From Massilia oculi (GTDB taxonomy: Bacteria; Pseudomonadota; Gammaproteobacteria; Burkholderiales; Burkholderiaceae_D), in NCBI RefSeq assembly GCF_003143515.1, contig NZ_CP029343.1:4154001-4218000 (forward strand): a DNA stretch of 64,000 nt. Direction: 5' to 3'. The notes under the pieces are model-generated. The model worked only from the letters and a program-made list of their open reading frames with translations. It did no database searches and was not told the origin of the DNA. The first letter of the stretch is position 1. Each line of letters opens with the position of its first letter. The position numbers and the translations under genes are program-made. Positions 45,065 through 54,927 of the stretch are shown here, piece after piece.

Positions 45065-45984
45065 CACTTGCCGCCCGCCGGCGCGGCGGTGCGCCCGAAT
45101 CGGGGCTTGACACCCGTCACCAGCGCGGTCCCGAGCAGCACGATGGCCGAGCCGGCGATCGTGTGCCAGCCGATCGCTTCGTGCAGGAACAGTGCGCCCC
45201 ACAGGATGCCGAACAGGGGATTGAGGAAGGTGACGGTGAGCGCCGAGGTGGTGCCGACTTCCTCGATCAATTTGAAATAGATGATGTAGGCGATGCCGCT
45301 GCAGACCACGCCCAGCGCCAGCACCGCGGCCATGACGCCCATCGTCGGCTCGCCCGGCGCCGGAAACAGGGCGACCAGCGGCAGCACCAGGATGGCGGCC
45401 GCCCACATCGAGCCGTGGGCGTTGGCGAACGGGGCGACCTTGTTTTCCCCTCCTTGGGCGGACTTGGCGTACTGGCTGGCGACGCTGTAGCTGAACGCCG
45501 CGACCAGGGCCGCGCCGACGGCGATGCCGGCGCCGGGCCGTTCGGCCACGTGGTCGAAGCCGACCAGCAGGGCCACGCCGAAGGTGCCGAGCAGCAGGCC
45601 GAGCGCGCCGCTCCCTGACACCCTCTGGCGCGCCCACGCGGCGCCGACCAGCGCGCCCCACATCGGCGCAGTGGCGTTGAGCACCGACAGCACCGAGGCC
45701 GAGAGGGTGCGCGCGGCGAAGGCGAACAGCAGGAAGGGCAGGGCCGAATTGAACAGGCCGAGGATCAGGTAATGCTTCCAGTGGCGGCGCACGTCGAGCG
45801 GGGCGCCTTTGCCGCGCAAGTGGAACACCCAGGCCACCAGCGCCAGGAACAGGGCGGCGAAACCGACCCGGTACTCGATCAGCACCGCCGGTCCGAGCAC
45901 GGGCGCGGCGATGCGCATGAAGAGGAAAGAACCGCCCCAGATGGCGGCCAGCGCCACCAGGCGCAGCATGTTCGCGGTGTTCAT
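45064..45984 (-). CDS. EamA/DMT-family transporter
   Basis: 306 residues from the ATG at 45984. Two EamA repeats, about ten hydrophobic helices (LVALAAIWGGSFLFMRIAAP at the start, TFLNPLFGILWGALFLHEAIGW in the second repeat). Inner-membrane efflux of an unknown metabolite. Translationally coupled to alkA. Confidence 0.86.
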   Translation of the reverse strand: MNTANMLRLVALAAIWGGSFLFMRIAAPVLGPAVLIEYRVGFAALFLALVAWVFHLRGKGAPLDVRRHWKHYLILGLFNSALPFLLFAFAARTLSASVLSVLNATAPMWGALVGAAWARQRVSGSGALGLLLGTFGVALLVGFDHVAERPGAGIAVGAALVAAFSYSVASQYAKSAQGGENKVAPFANAHGSMWAAAILVLPLVALFPAPGEPTMGVMAAVLALGVVCSGIAYIIYFKLIEEVGTTSALTVTFLNPLFGILWGALFLHEAIGWHTIAGSAIVLLGTALVTGVKPRFGRTAAPAGGK

Positions 45985-46081
45985 TGGTAAAAAAGATGGC
46001 CCGTCCGATAACAGGCCATTGTGGCAGGCGCGGCGTTTTCCTGCCAGCCGTTCCTTGCTGTTGAATTCATCGGGGTTGAAC

Positions 46082-46106
46082 GCGTGGACGGCGAAGCCGT
46101 CCACGC
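46082..46106. repeat. Perfect 11-bp hairpin (REP-like or terminator)
   Basis: GCGTGGACGGC-GAA-GCCGTCCACGC lies just downstream of the XdhC-like gene on the minus strand. Similar in sequence and position to 29625-29645. No T run follows. Confidence 0.55.
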
Positions 46107-46119
46107 TACCCATCGGGCA

Positions 46120-47115
46120 TCAGGCGGCGCTGGCGAGGGTCAGCGCCGCGGCGTGCGGCACCAGCATCCGCTGCGGCACCGCGTTCTTCACGGCCGTCAT
46201 CTCGGCCATGATCGAGATCGCGATCTCGGCCGGCGTCTTGCTGCCGATGTAGATGCCGATCGGGCCGTGCAGGCGCGCCAGTTCGGCGTCGGTGAGGTCG
46301 AACAGCTTGAGGCGCTCGCGCCGCTTGGCGTTGTTGGCGCGCGAGCCGATGGCGCCGACGTAGAAGGCGTCGGACTTGAGCGCTTCCATCAGCGCCAGGT
46401 CGTCCAGCTTGGGATCGTGGGTCAGGGCCACCACGGCGCTGCGCGCGTCGAGCTTCGCCTCGATCACCAGGTCGTCGGGCATGGCGTGCACCAGGCTCAC
46501 GCCGGGAATGGAAAAGCCGCTGCGGTATTCCTCGCGCGGGTCGCACACGGTGACGCGGTAATCCATGCCGGCCGCGATCGTGGCCAAAAAGCGCGACAGC
46601 GGGCCGGCGCCAATGATGTACAGGCGCCAGCGCGGGCCGTGCAGGGTATGCAGCACGCCATCCTCGATGCGCTGGATGGCGCTGGCCTGCGCCTGCTCGA
46701 GGGTGACCGCGCCGCTGGCCAGGTGCACGCGGCGCTCGACCAGCTCGCCGCCATCCAGGCGCGCCAGCAGTTCGGGAATGCGGCTCCCGGTCGACAGGGG
46801 TTCGATCGCCAGTTCGATGGTGCCGCCGCAGGGGAGGCCGAAGCGGTGCGCCTCGTCGGCGCTGATGCCGTAGCTGATGATTTCGGGGAGGGCGATCTCG
46901 ATGCCGTTGTCGCGCACACGGGCGATCAGGTCGTCCTCGATGCAGCCGCCGGAAACCGAGCCGACCACCTGGCCGTCCTCGCAGATGGCGAGCGTGGCGC
47001 CGACCGGGCGCGGGCTCGAGCCCCAGGTCTTGATCACCGTGACCAGCTGGCAGCGCTGGCCGCCGGCAAGCCAGGCGGCGCAGGTTTTCAGTACGTCGAG
47101 GTCGATGCTGTCCAT
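46120..47115 (-). CDS. XdhC/CoxI-family protein
   Basis: 331 residues from the ATG at 47115. N-terminal XdhC_CoxI domain (LVTVIKTWGSSPRPVGATLAI, VGSVSGGCIEDDL) and C-terminal Rossmann XdhC_C domain (LYIIGAGPLSRFLATIAAGMDY, YVGAIGSRANNAKRRERL). Such proteins insert or sulfurate the molybdenum cofactor of xanthine/CO dehydrogenase-type enzymes. No molybdoenzyme gene is in the window. Confidence 0.88.
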   Translation of the reverse strand: MDSIDLDVLKTCAAWLAGGQRCQLVTVIKTWGSSPRPVGATLAICEDGQVVGSVSGGCIEDDLIARVRDNGIEIALPEIISYGISADEAHRFGLPCGGTIELAIEPLSTGSRIPELLARLDGGELVERRVHLASGAVTLEQAQASAIQRIEDGVLHTLHGPRWRLYIIGAGPLSRFLATIAAGMDYRVTVCDPREEYRSGFSIPGVSLVHAMPDDLVIEAKLDARSAVVALTHDPKLDDLALMEALKSDAFYVGAIGSRANNAKRRERLKLFDLTDAELARLHGPIGIYIGSKTPAEIAISIMAEMTAVKNAVPQRMLVPHAAALTLASAA

Positions 47116-47230
47116 GGTGTGCTCGCCGCCATAGGCGGGGTAGATACAAGATGGACAATCATACAAAAAAAGCGCGGAGAGCGCTGGAGCGGGCGTGCGC
47201 GGCATGGAAGCGCCGCGCACGCCGGGAGGG

Positions 47231-48325
47231 TCAAGGCACCAGCGGTTTCTTGCCGCTCTGCTTGGCCTTCACCTCGGCCACCGTCTTGTCGATCGCCGCG
47301 ATCCGCTGCGTGGTCGACGGGTGGTTGGCTGTGTAGCCGTTGAGGATGCGCGCCGGGTAGGTGGCCGCCAGGCGCTTCCAGAAGGCGGACGCGCCTTCGA
47401 CGCGGTAGCCGGCGCGCGCCACCAGGTAGATGGCCAGGCGGTCGGCCGCCACGTCGTCGGCCACCGGCATGGCCTTGATGCCGCCGCTGCCGATCAGCAT
47501 CGAGGTGTCGGGCGTGATCGCGGTAAGGTTGTCGATGATGCTGCCGATGGTGGCCGCATTGCGCTGCGTGGCCGCGTGGCCCAGCATATTGTGCGCCATC
47601 GTGCGCGCCACGACGTAGGCCAGTTCGTCGTCGTTCTGGGCGAAGCCCAGCATGCCGCGGGTGACCATGACGCGCGAGCCGTCGGCGTAGGCGTTGATGT
47701 TGTCGGCGTTGCCCAGCTCGATCGCGAAGGCGCAGGCGCGGGTGACCGGGATGGTCAGGTCGCGCTGGTTGCCGCTGCGTTCGATCGTCAGCGGCAGGCT
47801 GGCCTGCTTCGACATGATCGGGCCGAACACGGCGCCGGCCTGGGACAGGGCGTTCGGGCCCTCGGGCAATGGCGTGCCGCCGGCCGCCAGCAGGCGGTCG
47901 CCCTGGCGCAGGCCGGCGCGCGCCGCGCCGCTGCCATTGAGGACGTTGGTGACCTGCAGGCGCTCGCCCATGCCCAGCACCACCCAGGCCGCCTCGTTGT
48001 ACTGGCCGGGATAGGTGTAGCGGTTCTTGGCGGTGAAGCCCAGCAGGTTGCGCGCGTGCTTGGTGCACAGCTGCGCGTTGTCGATCAGGAGGGGGGCCGC
48101 GATCCGGTACAGACGGTCGTGCAGGGTCGCCATACGGGTGAGCGTGTCGGCGGCCGCCGCCATCTGCGGCGTGACCGGCGGCTTGCCCGGCACCTGCTCC
48201 GGGATCACGCCCGGGGTGGTCGACGATTGCATGGGGCCCGGCGTGCTGCAGGCCGCGAGCAGGGCCGCGGTGGCGGCGACCAGCGCAGCGGACGTGAAGC
48301 GTTGAAGACGGTGTATTGGGATCAT
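47231..48325 (-). CDS. Lipoprotein with degenerate M48 protease domain and PDZ-like insert
   Basis: 364 residues. Lipoprotein signal with lipobox LAAC (C26). A PDZ-like segment follows (about 117-185, GERLQVTNVLNGSGAARAGLRQGDRLL). The rest follows the M48 layout (DNINAYADGSRVMVTRGML). Where M48 enzymes have HExxH this protein has R241-T-M-A-H245, so the first zinc His and the catalytic Glu are gone. The later Glu zinc ligand (normally in ExEADR) also appears replaced (DVAADRL). It is therefore probably a non-catalytic periplasmic or outer-membrane lipoprotein derived from the family. Confidence 0.75.
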   Translation of the reverse strand: MIPIHRLQRFTSAALVAATAALLAACSTPGPMQSSTTPGVIPEQVPGKPPVTPQMAAAADTLTRMATLHDRLYRIAAPLLIDNAQLCTKHARNLLGFTAKNRYTYPGQYNEAAWVVLGMGERLQVTNVLNGSGAARAGLRQGDRLLAAGGTPLPEGPNALSQAGAVFGPIMSKQASLPLTIERSGNQRDLTIPVTRACAFAIELGNADNINAYADGSRVMVTRGMLGFAQNDDELAYVVARTMAHNMLGHAATQRNAATIGSIIDNLTAITPDTSMLIGSGGIKAMPVADDVAADRLAIYLVARAGYRVEGASAFWKRLAATYPARILNGYTANHPSTTQRIAAIDKTVAEVKAKQSGKKPLVP

Positions 48326-48345
48326 GGTCCTCCTCTTTTACGTGT

Positions 48346-48458
48346 ACCTCGAAAAACCTGCTGCGCGTTGCAGTTGCGGTCTGCGATGCTTGTCGTACGT
48401 CCGTACGACTGCGCTTCTCTACCGCAACTGCTGCCGCTCGCGACGGTTTTTTTGAGGT
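48346..48458. repeat. 113-bp interrupted inverted repeat between dut and the M48-like gene
   Basis: Three nested arms pair. ACCTCGAAAAACC (48346-48358) pairs with GGTTTTTTTGAGGT (48445-48458). GCAGTTGCGGT (48370-48380) pairs perfectly with ACCGCAACTGC (48421-48431). A central 8-bp GTCGTACG/CGTACGAC pair sits at 48392-48409. It could end dut transcription or be a small mobile palindromic element. Confidence 0.7.
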
Positions 48459-48462
48459 CCCC

Positions 48463-48915
48463 TTATTGTTTGCCGGTGCTGCCGAATCCTCCGGCGCCAC
48501 GGTCGCTCGATGCGAACTCTTCTACCACATTGAAGCCGACCTGCAGCACCGGCACGACGATCAGCTGCGCCAGGCGGTCCATCGGCTGCAGCACGAAGGT
48601 CGCGGCGCCGCGGTTCCAGGTGGAGACCATCAGCTGGCCCTGGTAATCGGAGTCGATCAAGCCTACCAGATTGCCCAGAACGATGCCGCTCTTATGGCCG
48701 AGCCCACTGCGCGGCAGGATCATGGCGGCGTAGCCCGGATCGCCGAGGTGGATCGCGAGACCGGTCGGCACCAGCACCGTCTGGCCAGGCTCGATGGTGA
48801 GCGGCGCATCGAGGCAGGCGCGCAGGTCGAGGCCCGCGCTGCCCGGCGTGCCGTAGGCCGGCAGCAGGTCTTTCATGCGCGGGTCGAGGATTTTCAGATC
48901 GATGTTCTTCATCAC
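48463..48915 (-). CDS. dut: Deoxyuridine 5'-triphosphate nucleotidohydrolase
   Basis: 150 residues (149 from the second ATG). All five dUTPase motifs are visible: [36 protein letters not shown] and the C-terminal [11 protein letters not shown]. It hydrolyses dUTP to dUMP, preventing uracil incorporation. Directly follows coaBC (16-bp gap). Confidence 0.97.
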   Translation of the reverse strand: MMKNIDLKILDPRMKDLLPAYGTPGSAGLDLRACLDAPLTIEPGQTVLVPTGLAIHLGDPGYAAMILPRSGLGHKSGIVLGNLVGLIDSDYQGQLMVSTWNRGAATFVLQPMDRLAQLIVVPVLQVGFNVVEEFASSDRGAGGFGSTGKQ

Positions 48916-48931
48916 GTGCTTTTTCTTTTCC

Positions 48932-50152
48932 TTAGGTAAGCAGGGAGCGCTGCTCGAGTCGCTTGGCGATCTCGGACACCAGCTGGCGCGCGAGGGTCAG
49001 CTTGTCGGCCCGCTCGAGCACCGTGTGGCCGCTCTCGTCGAACAGGATCACGGTATTGTCATCCTGCCCGAAAGTCTGGTGGCCGATATTGCCCACCAAC
49101 AGAGGGATGCCCTTCTTTTCGCGCTTGGCGGCGCCGTACTGCTCCAGCTGCTCGGATTCGGCCGCGAAGCCCACGCAGTAGGGCCAGCCGGATAGCGACA
49201 CCTTGTTCGCCACCGCGGCCAGGATGTCGGCGTTCTGCGCGAACTCCAGCTGGGGCGGCGCGCCGTCCGCCGTCTTCTTGATCTTCTGGTCGCTGGCGTT
49301 GGCCACGCGCCAGTCCGCCACCGCGGCCACGCCGATGAACACGTGCTGGCCTTCCACGCCCGCCATCACGGCGTCGTGCATCTGCTGCGCGGTCAGCACG
49401 TCGATGCGGCGCACGCCATGCGGCGTGGGCAGCGACACCGGACCCGAGACCAGGGTCACCTCGGCGCCGGCTTCGCGCGCCGCGCGCGCCAGCGCATAGC
49501 CCATCTTGCCCGACGACAGATTGGTGATGCCGCGCACCGGATCGATCGGCTCGAACGTCGGGCCGGCCGTGATCAGGACGCGCCGTCCCGCCAGCACCTT
49601 GTGCTGGAACGAGGCGATCAGTTCTTCGACCAGTTCCTCGGCCTCCAGCATGCGGCCCAGGCCCGTCTCGCCGCAGGCCTGCGAGCCGCAGCCGGGACCG
49701 AACAGGCAAATGCCGTCTTCCACCAGCTGGGCAGCGTTGCGCTGGGTGGCCGGGTTTTCCCACATCTCGACGTTCATCGCCGGCGCCACGTGCAGCGGCA
49801 CATGGCGCGGGCGCGCCACGCACATCGTCGACAGCAGGTCGTCGGCCGCGCCGTGCGCGAGCTTGCGCATGAAGTCGGCCGAGCAGGGCACGATCAGGAT
49901 CGCGTCGGCGTTGCGGGTCAGGTCGATGTGGGCCATATTGTTGGCCATGCGCGCGTCCCACTGGTCCAGGTAGACCGGCTGGCCGGAGAGGGCCTGCATG
50001 GTGACCGCGCCGATGAAGTGCGTGGCGGCCTCGGTCATCACCACCTGCACGCTGGCGCCCTGCTTGACCAGGGCGCGACACAGCTCGGCCGCCTTGTAGC
50101 AGGCCACGCCACCGGTCAGGCCGAGGACGATGCGCTTGCCTTTCAGCTCCAT
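48932..50152 (-). CDS. coaBC: Bifunctional phosphopantothenoylcysteine decarboxylase / phosphopantothenate-cysteine ligase
   Basis: 406 residues from the ATG at 50152 (an ATG at 50158 is alternative). N-terminal flavoprotein CoaC ([18 protein letters not shown], active-site His in [21 protein letters not shown], and the Cys flap [13 protein letters not shown]). C-terminal CoaB ([36 protein letters not shown]). Two steps of coenzyme A synthesis. Confidence 0.96.
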   Translation of the reverse strand: MELKGKRIVLGLTGGVACYKAAELCRALVKQGASVQVVMTEAATHFIGAVTMQALSGQPVYLDQWDARMANNMAHIDLTRNADAILIVPCSADFMRKLAHGAADDLLSTMCVARPRHVPLHVAPAMNVEMWENPATQRNAAQLVEDGICLFGPGCGSQACGETGLGRMLEAEELVEELIASFQHKVLAGRRVLITAGPTFEPIDPVRGITNLSSGKMGYALARAAREAGAEVTLVSGPVSLPTPHGVRRIDVLTAQQMHDAVMAGVEGQHVFIGVAAVADWRVANASDQKIKKTADGAPPQLEFAQNADILAAVANKVSLSGWPYCVGFAAESEQLEQYGAAKREKKGIPLLVGNIGHQTFGQDDNTVILFDESGHTVLERADKLTLARQLVSEIAKRLEQRSLLT

Positions 50153-50168
50153 GTTCAAGCTCCTTGCA

Positions 50169-50696
50169 TCAAGTCTTGTTCACCCGGCGCAGCTCGTCGA
50201 GGACGAACAGCACCGCACCCACCGAGATGCCGATGTCGGCGATGTTAAAGGCCGGGAAGTGGCCCAGGCCGGTCCAGTAGAAATCGAGGAAGTCGATCAC
50301 ATGGCCGTGCACCACGCGGTCGATGCCGTTGCCGATCGCGCCCGCCATGATCAGGGCGAGGGCGAAGCAGAACAGGCGCTGGCTCGCGTTCTTCGACATC
50401 ATATAGACGCAGAACACCACGGCGGCGATCGCGATCCCCAGGAACAGCCAGCGCTGCCAGCCGCTGGCGTCGCCCAGGAAGCTGAACGCGGCGCCCGGGT
50501 TGTACACCTTGATCAGGTTGAAGAAGCCCGTGATCGGCAGCGTCTCGGCATAGGCGAAGGTGCGTTCGACGGTGATCTTGGTGACCTGGTCGAGCAGGAC
50601 GATGATCAGGGACAGGCCGATCCAGGGGAACAGGCTGGCCTTGCTGCTGGTAACGAGTTTCGGGCCTGCTGCGATGGTTTTCTTTTTGGTTGCCAT
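50169..50696 (-). CDS. lspA: Lipoprotein signal peptidase
   Basis: 175 residues with four hydrophobic helices. Conserved DQVTK, VYNPGAAFSFL, and both catalytic Asp regions (GNGIDRVVHGHVIDFLDFYW and FNIADIGI). It removes signal peptides from diacylated prolipoproteins in the inner membrane. A Lys-rich cytoplasmic N-terminus precedes the first helix. Follows ileS as in most proteobacteria. Confidence 0.97.
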   Translation of the reverse strand: MATKKKTIAAGPKLVTSSKASLFPWIGLSLIIVLLDQVTKITVERTFAYAETLPITGFFNLIKVYNPGAAFSFLGDASGWQRWLFLGIAIAAVVFCVYMMSKNASQRLFCFALALIMAGAIGNGIDRVVHGHVIDFLDFYWTGLGHFPAFNIADIGISVGAVLFVLDELRRVNKT

Positions 50697-50777
50697 GGTG
50701 TGTGGTGTCGTTACGCGCCACGCCGCCCGGGAGGCGGCATGGCGGAAAAACCCGCGGGTCGATCGACCCGCGGGAGC

Positions 50778-53663
50778 TTAGGCGTAGCGGCGCTTCTCGC
50801 CGGCGCCGAACAGGTTGCTGGTGCAGCGGCCGCACAAGGTCGGATGCGCGTGGTCGTGGCCGACGTCGCGGCGGTAGTGCCAGCAGCGCTCGCACTTCTC
50901 TGCGTCCGATGGCGCCACTTCCACGGCTTCGTCGGCCTCGCTTGCCACTTCGCTGACGGTCGCCTGCGAGGTGATGAAGACGAACTTCAGGTCGTCATCC
51001 AGGCTGGCCAGCGCGCGGTACTTGTCGCCCGCGGCCCTGATCGCCAGCTCGGCCTGCAGCGAGGAACCGATGGCGCCCGAGGCGCGCACTTCTTCCAGCT
51101 GCTTGGTGACGTCGGTGCGGACCTGGCGCAGCAGCGCATACTTCGCCAGCAGAGCCTCGGCGTCAGGCAGTTGCGGGAAGGTCCACAGCGTCTGGGTGAA
51201 GATGGTCTCGTCGCTGGCGGCGAAAGCCTCGGCGCCGGCGAACTTTTCCCACGCTTCTTCCGCGGTGAACGACAGGATCGGCGCCATCACGCGCAGCAGC
51301 GCGTGGGCGATGTGCCACAGCGCGGTCTGCGCCGAGCGGCGCGCCTGCGATTCGACGCCGGTGGTGTACAGGCGGTCCTTCAGGATGTCGAGGTAGAAGC
51401 CGCCCAGGTCTTCCGAGCAGTAGTTCTGCAGGCGGGACACGACCGGGTGGAATTCGTAGCGCTCGAAGTGGGCTGCGACGTCGTTCTGCAGCTGGGCCAT
51501 CGAGGCGATCGCATAACGGTCGATCTCGAGCAGCTCGGCCATCGGCACCGCATGTTGCGCCGGGTCGAAGTCCGAGGTGTTCGCCAGCAGGAAGCGCAGC
51601 GTGTTGCGGATGCGGCGGTACGACTCGGTCACGCGCTTGAGGATCTCTTCGCCGATCGACAATTCGCCGGTGTAGTCGGTCGAGGCCACCCACAGGCGCA
51701 GGATGTCGGCGCCGAGGGTGTCCGAGATCTTTTGCGGCGCCATCGTGTTGCCGAGCGACTTGGACATCTTCTTGCCGTTCTCGTCGACGGTGAAGCCGTG
51801 GGTCAGCAGCGCCTTGTAGGGCGGTTCGCCATTGAGCATCGACGAGGTCAGGAGCGAGGAGTGGAACCAGCCGCGGTGCTGGTCCGAACCTTCCAGGTAC
51901 AGGTCGGCCGGGAAGCTCGACTGCGCCTTGTGCGAGCCGCGCAGCACGGTCTGGTGGGTGCTGCCCGAATCGAACCAGACGTCGAGCGTGTCCTTGTTCT
52001 TTTCAAAGATGGCGGCGTCCTCGCCCAGCAAGGTGGCCGGGTCGAGATTGTGCCAGGCGTCGATGCCGCCCGCTTCGATCAGCTTGGCGACCTGCTCCAG
52101 CAGTTCCGGGGTGCGTGGATGCAGCTCGCCGGTTTCCTTGTGCACGAAGAAGGCCATCGGCACGCCCCACTGGCGCTGGCGCGACAGGGTCCAGTCCGGA
52201 CGGTTCTCGATCATGCCGTGCAGGCGCGCCTGGCCCCAGTCCGGGAAGAACTGCGTCTTTTCGATGCCGGCCAGCGCGGTCTGGCGCAGGGTGGCGCCGC
52301 CGTCCTTCGGCACGACGTCCATGCCGGCGAACCACTGGTTGGTGGCGCGGTAGACGATCGGGGTTTTATGGCGCCAGCAGTGCATGTAGCTGTGGTCGAA
52401 CATCTTCAGTTCGAACAGGGCGCCGGCGTCGGTCAGTGCCGCGCAGATCGGTTTGCTCGCTTCCCAGATGGTCATGCCGCCGAACAGCGGCAGGGTCGAG
52501 GCGAAGCGGCCGTCGCCCATCACCGGTTTGAGCATCTCGTCGTCCCTCATGCCGTGCGCCTTGCACGACTGGAAGTCTTCCAGGCCGTAGGACGGGGCCG
52601 AGTGGACCACGCCGGTACCGCTGTCGACGGTCACGTAGTCGGCCAGGTAGACCGGCGACAGGCGATCGTAGAAGGTGTCCTGCGCGTGCAGCGGGTGCTT
52701 GAAGCGGATGCCTTCGAGCTTGGCGCCGACGGTGGTGGCGATGACCTTGCCTTCCAGCTTGTAGCGGGCCAGCACCGTCTCGACCAGCTCCGAACCCAGG
52801 ATCAGCAACTGCGGTTGGCCGTCACGCTCGACCTGCACCAGCGAATAGCCGACTTCCGGGCCCACGTTCAGGGCCTGGTTCGACGGGATGGTCCACGGGG
52901 TCGTGGTCCAAATGACGATGAAGCCCTTGCCGACCGGGAGTGTATCCAGGCCGAAGGCGGCGGCGATCTTGTCGTGCTCGTAGAAGGGGAAACCGACGTC
53001 GATCGCCGGGTCGCGCTTGTCCTGGTACTCGACTTCGGCCTCGGCCAGCGCCGAACCGCAGTCGAAGCACCAGTTGACGGGCTTGAGGCCGCGATACACA
53101 TAGCCTTTTTCCAGCAGCGTGCCGAGCGCGCGGAGCTCGTCGGCTTCGTTGCTGTAGGCCATGGTCATATACGGGTTGTCCCACTCGCCCAGCACGCCCA
53201 GGCGGATGAAGCCGGCGCGCTGGCGGTCGATCTGCTCGAGCGCATAGGCGCGTGCCTTTTGCAGCACTTCGGCGGTCGGCAGGTTCTTGCCGTACAGTTT
53301 TTCGATCTGGATCTCGATCGGCATGCCGTGGCAATCCCAGCCCGGCACGTAGGGCGCGTCGAAGCCGGCGATGGTGCGCGACTTGATCACCATGTCCTTG
53401 AGGATCTTGTTGACGGCGTGGCCCAGGTGGATGTCGCCGTTGGCGTACGGTGGACCGTCGTGCAGGATGAAGGTTGGACGACCGGCCGCGGCCTTGCGCA
53501 CGCGCTCGTAGATTTTTTTATCTTGCCATTGCTTGACCCAGCCCGGCTCGCGCTTGGCGAGGTCGCCCCGCATCGGGAATGGGGTGTCGGTCATATTGAC
53601 CGGGTATTTGCTCTCAGGCTTTTTTTGACCCTTGGGGCCGTTGTTCTGTTTCGTATCGGACAT
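50778..53663 (-). CDS. ileS: Isoleucyl-tRNA synthetase
   Basis: 961 residues from the ATG at 53663. Class I synthetase with a HIGH-type motif ([18 protein letters not shown]), the CP1 editing domain, KMSKS ([15 protein letters not shown]), an anticodon-binding domain and a C-terminal zinc finger ([18 protein letters not shown]). Typical bacterial IleS1. Between ribF and lspA in the conserved order. Confidence 0.97.
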   Translation of the reverse strand: MSDTKQNNGPKGQKKPESKYPVNMTDTPFPMRGDLAKREPGWVKQWQDKKIYERVRKAAAGRPTFILHDGPPYANGDIHLGHAVNKILKDMVIKSRTIAGFDAPYVPGWDCHGMPIEIQIEKLYGKNLPTAEVLQKARAYALEQIDRQRAGFIRLGVLGEWDNPYMTMAYSNEADELRALGTLLEKGYVYRGLKPVNWCFDCGSALAEAEVEYQDKRDPAIDVGFPFYEHDKIAAAFGLDTLPVGKGFIVIWTTTPWTIPSNQALNVGPEVGYSLVQVERDGQPQLLILGSELVETVLARYKLEGKVIATTVGAKLEGIRFKHPLHAQDTFYDRLSPVYLADYVTVDSGTGVVHSAPSYGLEDFQSCKAHGMRDDEMLKPVMGDGRFASTLPLFGGMTIWEASKPICAALTDAGALFELKMFDHSYMHCWRHKTPIVYRATNQWFAGMDVVPKDGGATLRQTALAGIEKTQFFPDWGQARLHGMIENRPDWTLSRQRQWGVPMAFFVHKETGELHPRTPELLEQVAKLIEAGGIDAWHNLDPATLLGEDAAIFEKNKDTLDVWFDSGSTHQTVLRGSHKAQSSFPADLYLEGSDQHRGWFHSSLLTSSMLNGEPPYKALLTHGFTVDENGKKMSKSLGNTMAPQKISDTLGADILRLWVASTDYTGELSIGEEILKRVTESYRRIRNTLRFLLANTSDFDPAQHAVPMAELLEIDRYAIASMAQLQNDVAAHFERYEFHPVVSRLQNYCSEDLGGFYLDILKDRLYTTGVESQARRSAQTALWHIAHALLRVMAPILSFTAEEAWEKFAGAEAFAASDETIFTQTLWTFPQLPDAEALLAKYALLRQVRTDVTKQLEEVRASGAIGSSLQAELAIRAAGDKYRALASLDDDLKFVFITSQATVSEVASEADEAVEVAPSDAEKCERCWHYRRDVGHDHAHPTLCGRCTSNLFGAGEKRRYA

Positions 53664-53760
53664 AAGCTTCTTCTGGTAAGTGTTCGTGTGCACGGCGCTA
53701 GATGCCGCGGCGAGTCTGGTGAGGCGCTTCCAACAAGCCGTCGCGGCCTGGGAAGCGCGC

Positions 53761-54732
53761 TCAAATTCGGTCGGTCGCCGTCAGCGCGCTATTGCGGTGG
53801 GCGAAGAAGGCGCGCGCCCGGGCCGCATCGTTGTCGATCGCGGCGGTGAGCGTGGCCAGGTCGTCGTATTTCTCTTCGTCCCGCAGCTTGGCCAGGAATT
53901 CCACGCGCACCAGCTTGCCGTAGCATTGCTGGGCATAGTCGAACACATGGACTTCAAGCAACATACGGCCGGCATCCTCGACGGTCGGACGCACGCCCAG
54001 GCTGGCCACGGCCGGCAGCGGCGCGTCCGCCAGGCCGTGCACCTGGACGACGAAAATGCCAGAGAGAGCGGGGCGGTGCGCCACCCGCAGGTTCAAGGTC
54101 GGAAAGCCGAGCGTGCGGCCCAGCTTCTGGCCATGGATCACGTGGCCCGACATCGCATACGGATGGCCGAGCAGCTCTCTGGTACGGTCGAAGTCGCCTT
54201 CCAGCAGGGCGGCGCGTACGGCCGAGGACGAGATGCGCTGGTCGCCGTGCATGACGGCGTCGAGGGTGTGGACGTCGAAGCCGAACTCGCGGCCGGCCTC
54301 GACCAGCATCGCGATATCGCCCAGGCGCCGGGCGCCGAAGCGGAAATCGTCGCCGACCATCAGCCATTTGACGTGCAGGCCGTCGACCAGCACGCGCTCG
54401 ATGAAGTCGCGCGGCGACATGGCGGCGAACTGCTCGTTGAAATGCTCGACGATGACGCGGTCGATGCCGGCCTGGTCGAGGTCTTCGAGCTTGTCGCGCA
54501 GGTTGGCGATGCGGGCGGGGGCGCGTGACAGGTCGCCGGATTTGCGGGCGAAGTATTCGCGCGGATGGGGTTCGAACGTCATCACGGCCGCTTCCAGCCC
54601 GAGTCCCGCGGCGGCGCTGCGCACGTGGGCCAGCAGGGCCTGGTGGCCGCGATGGACGCCGTCGAAATTGCCGATCGTGAGCGCGCAGGGCGCGCGCGCC
54701 CTGTCGTTGGGAAGTCCGCGAAATACCTTCAT
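53761..54732 (-). CDS. ribF: Bifunctional riboflavin kinase / FAD synthetase
   Basis: 323 residues from the ATG at 54732. N-terminal FMN adenylyltransferase ([41 protein letters not shown]). C-terminal flavokinase ([34 protein letters not shown]). It makes FMN and FAD. First gene of the ribF-ileS-lspA-coaBC-dut series. Confidence 0.96.
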   Translation of the reverse strand: MKVFRGLPNDRARAPCALTIGNFDGVHRGHQALLAHVRSAAAGLGLEAAVMTFEPHPREYFARKSGDLSRAPARIANLRDKLEDLDQAGIDRVIVEHFNEQFAAMSPRDFIERVLVDGLHVKWLMVGDDFRFGARRLGDIAMLVEAGREFGFDVHTLDAVMHGDQRISSSAVRAALLEGDFDRTRELLGHPYAMSGHVIHGQKLGRTLGFPTLNLRVAHRPALSGIFVVQVHGLADAPLPAVASLGVRPTVEDAGRMLLEVHVFDYAQQCYGKLVRVEFLAKLRDEEKYDDLATLTAAIDNDAARARAFFAHRNSALTATDRI

Positions 54733-54861
54733 CAAATCTGGGTCCGGTTGCAAGCCGCGCGACAATGGAGCGGCGCCAAAACCCTGATTATACGGTAAAG
54801 CGATTGTTGCACCGAGGCGATGGATATGGATCTGCCCATTCGTGCCATCGAATGGCGCAAT

Positions 54862-54889
54862 AAAAAACGCCGCCCGAAGGCGGCGTTTT
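54862..54889 (-). terminator. Terminator of the tonB-exbB operon
   Basis: An 11-bp stem AAAACGCCGCC / GGCGGCGTTTT with a CGAA tetraloop and a T run on the minus strand, 39 bp after the TPR gene stop. Confidence 0.88.
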
Positions 54890-54927
54890 CGCGGCTTGGA
54901 TCCCCGCCTGCGCGGGGACAGGCCCGG

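Noticed and set aside
44186..45661. A 491-residue protein fused to AlkA
   Set aside because: Everything before the ATG at 45064 is an out-of-frame shadow of the EamA transporter gene.
50130..53849. A 1239-residue plus-strand protein
   Set aside because: It is the antisense shadow of lspA and ileS, which have complete families of motifs on the minus strand.
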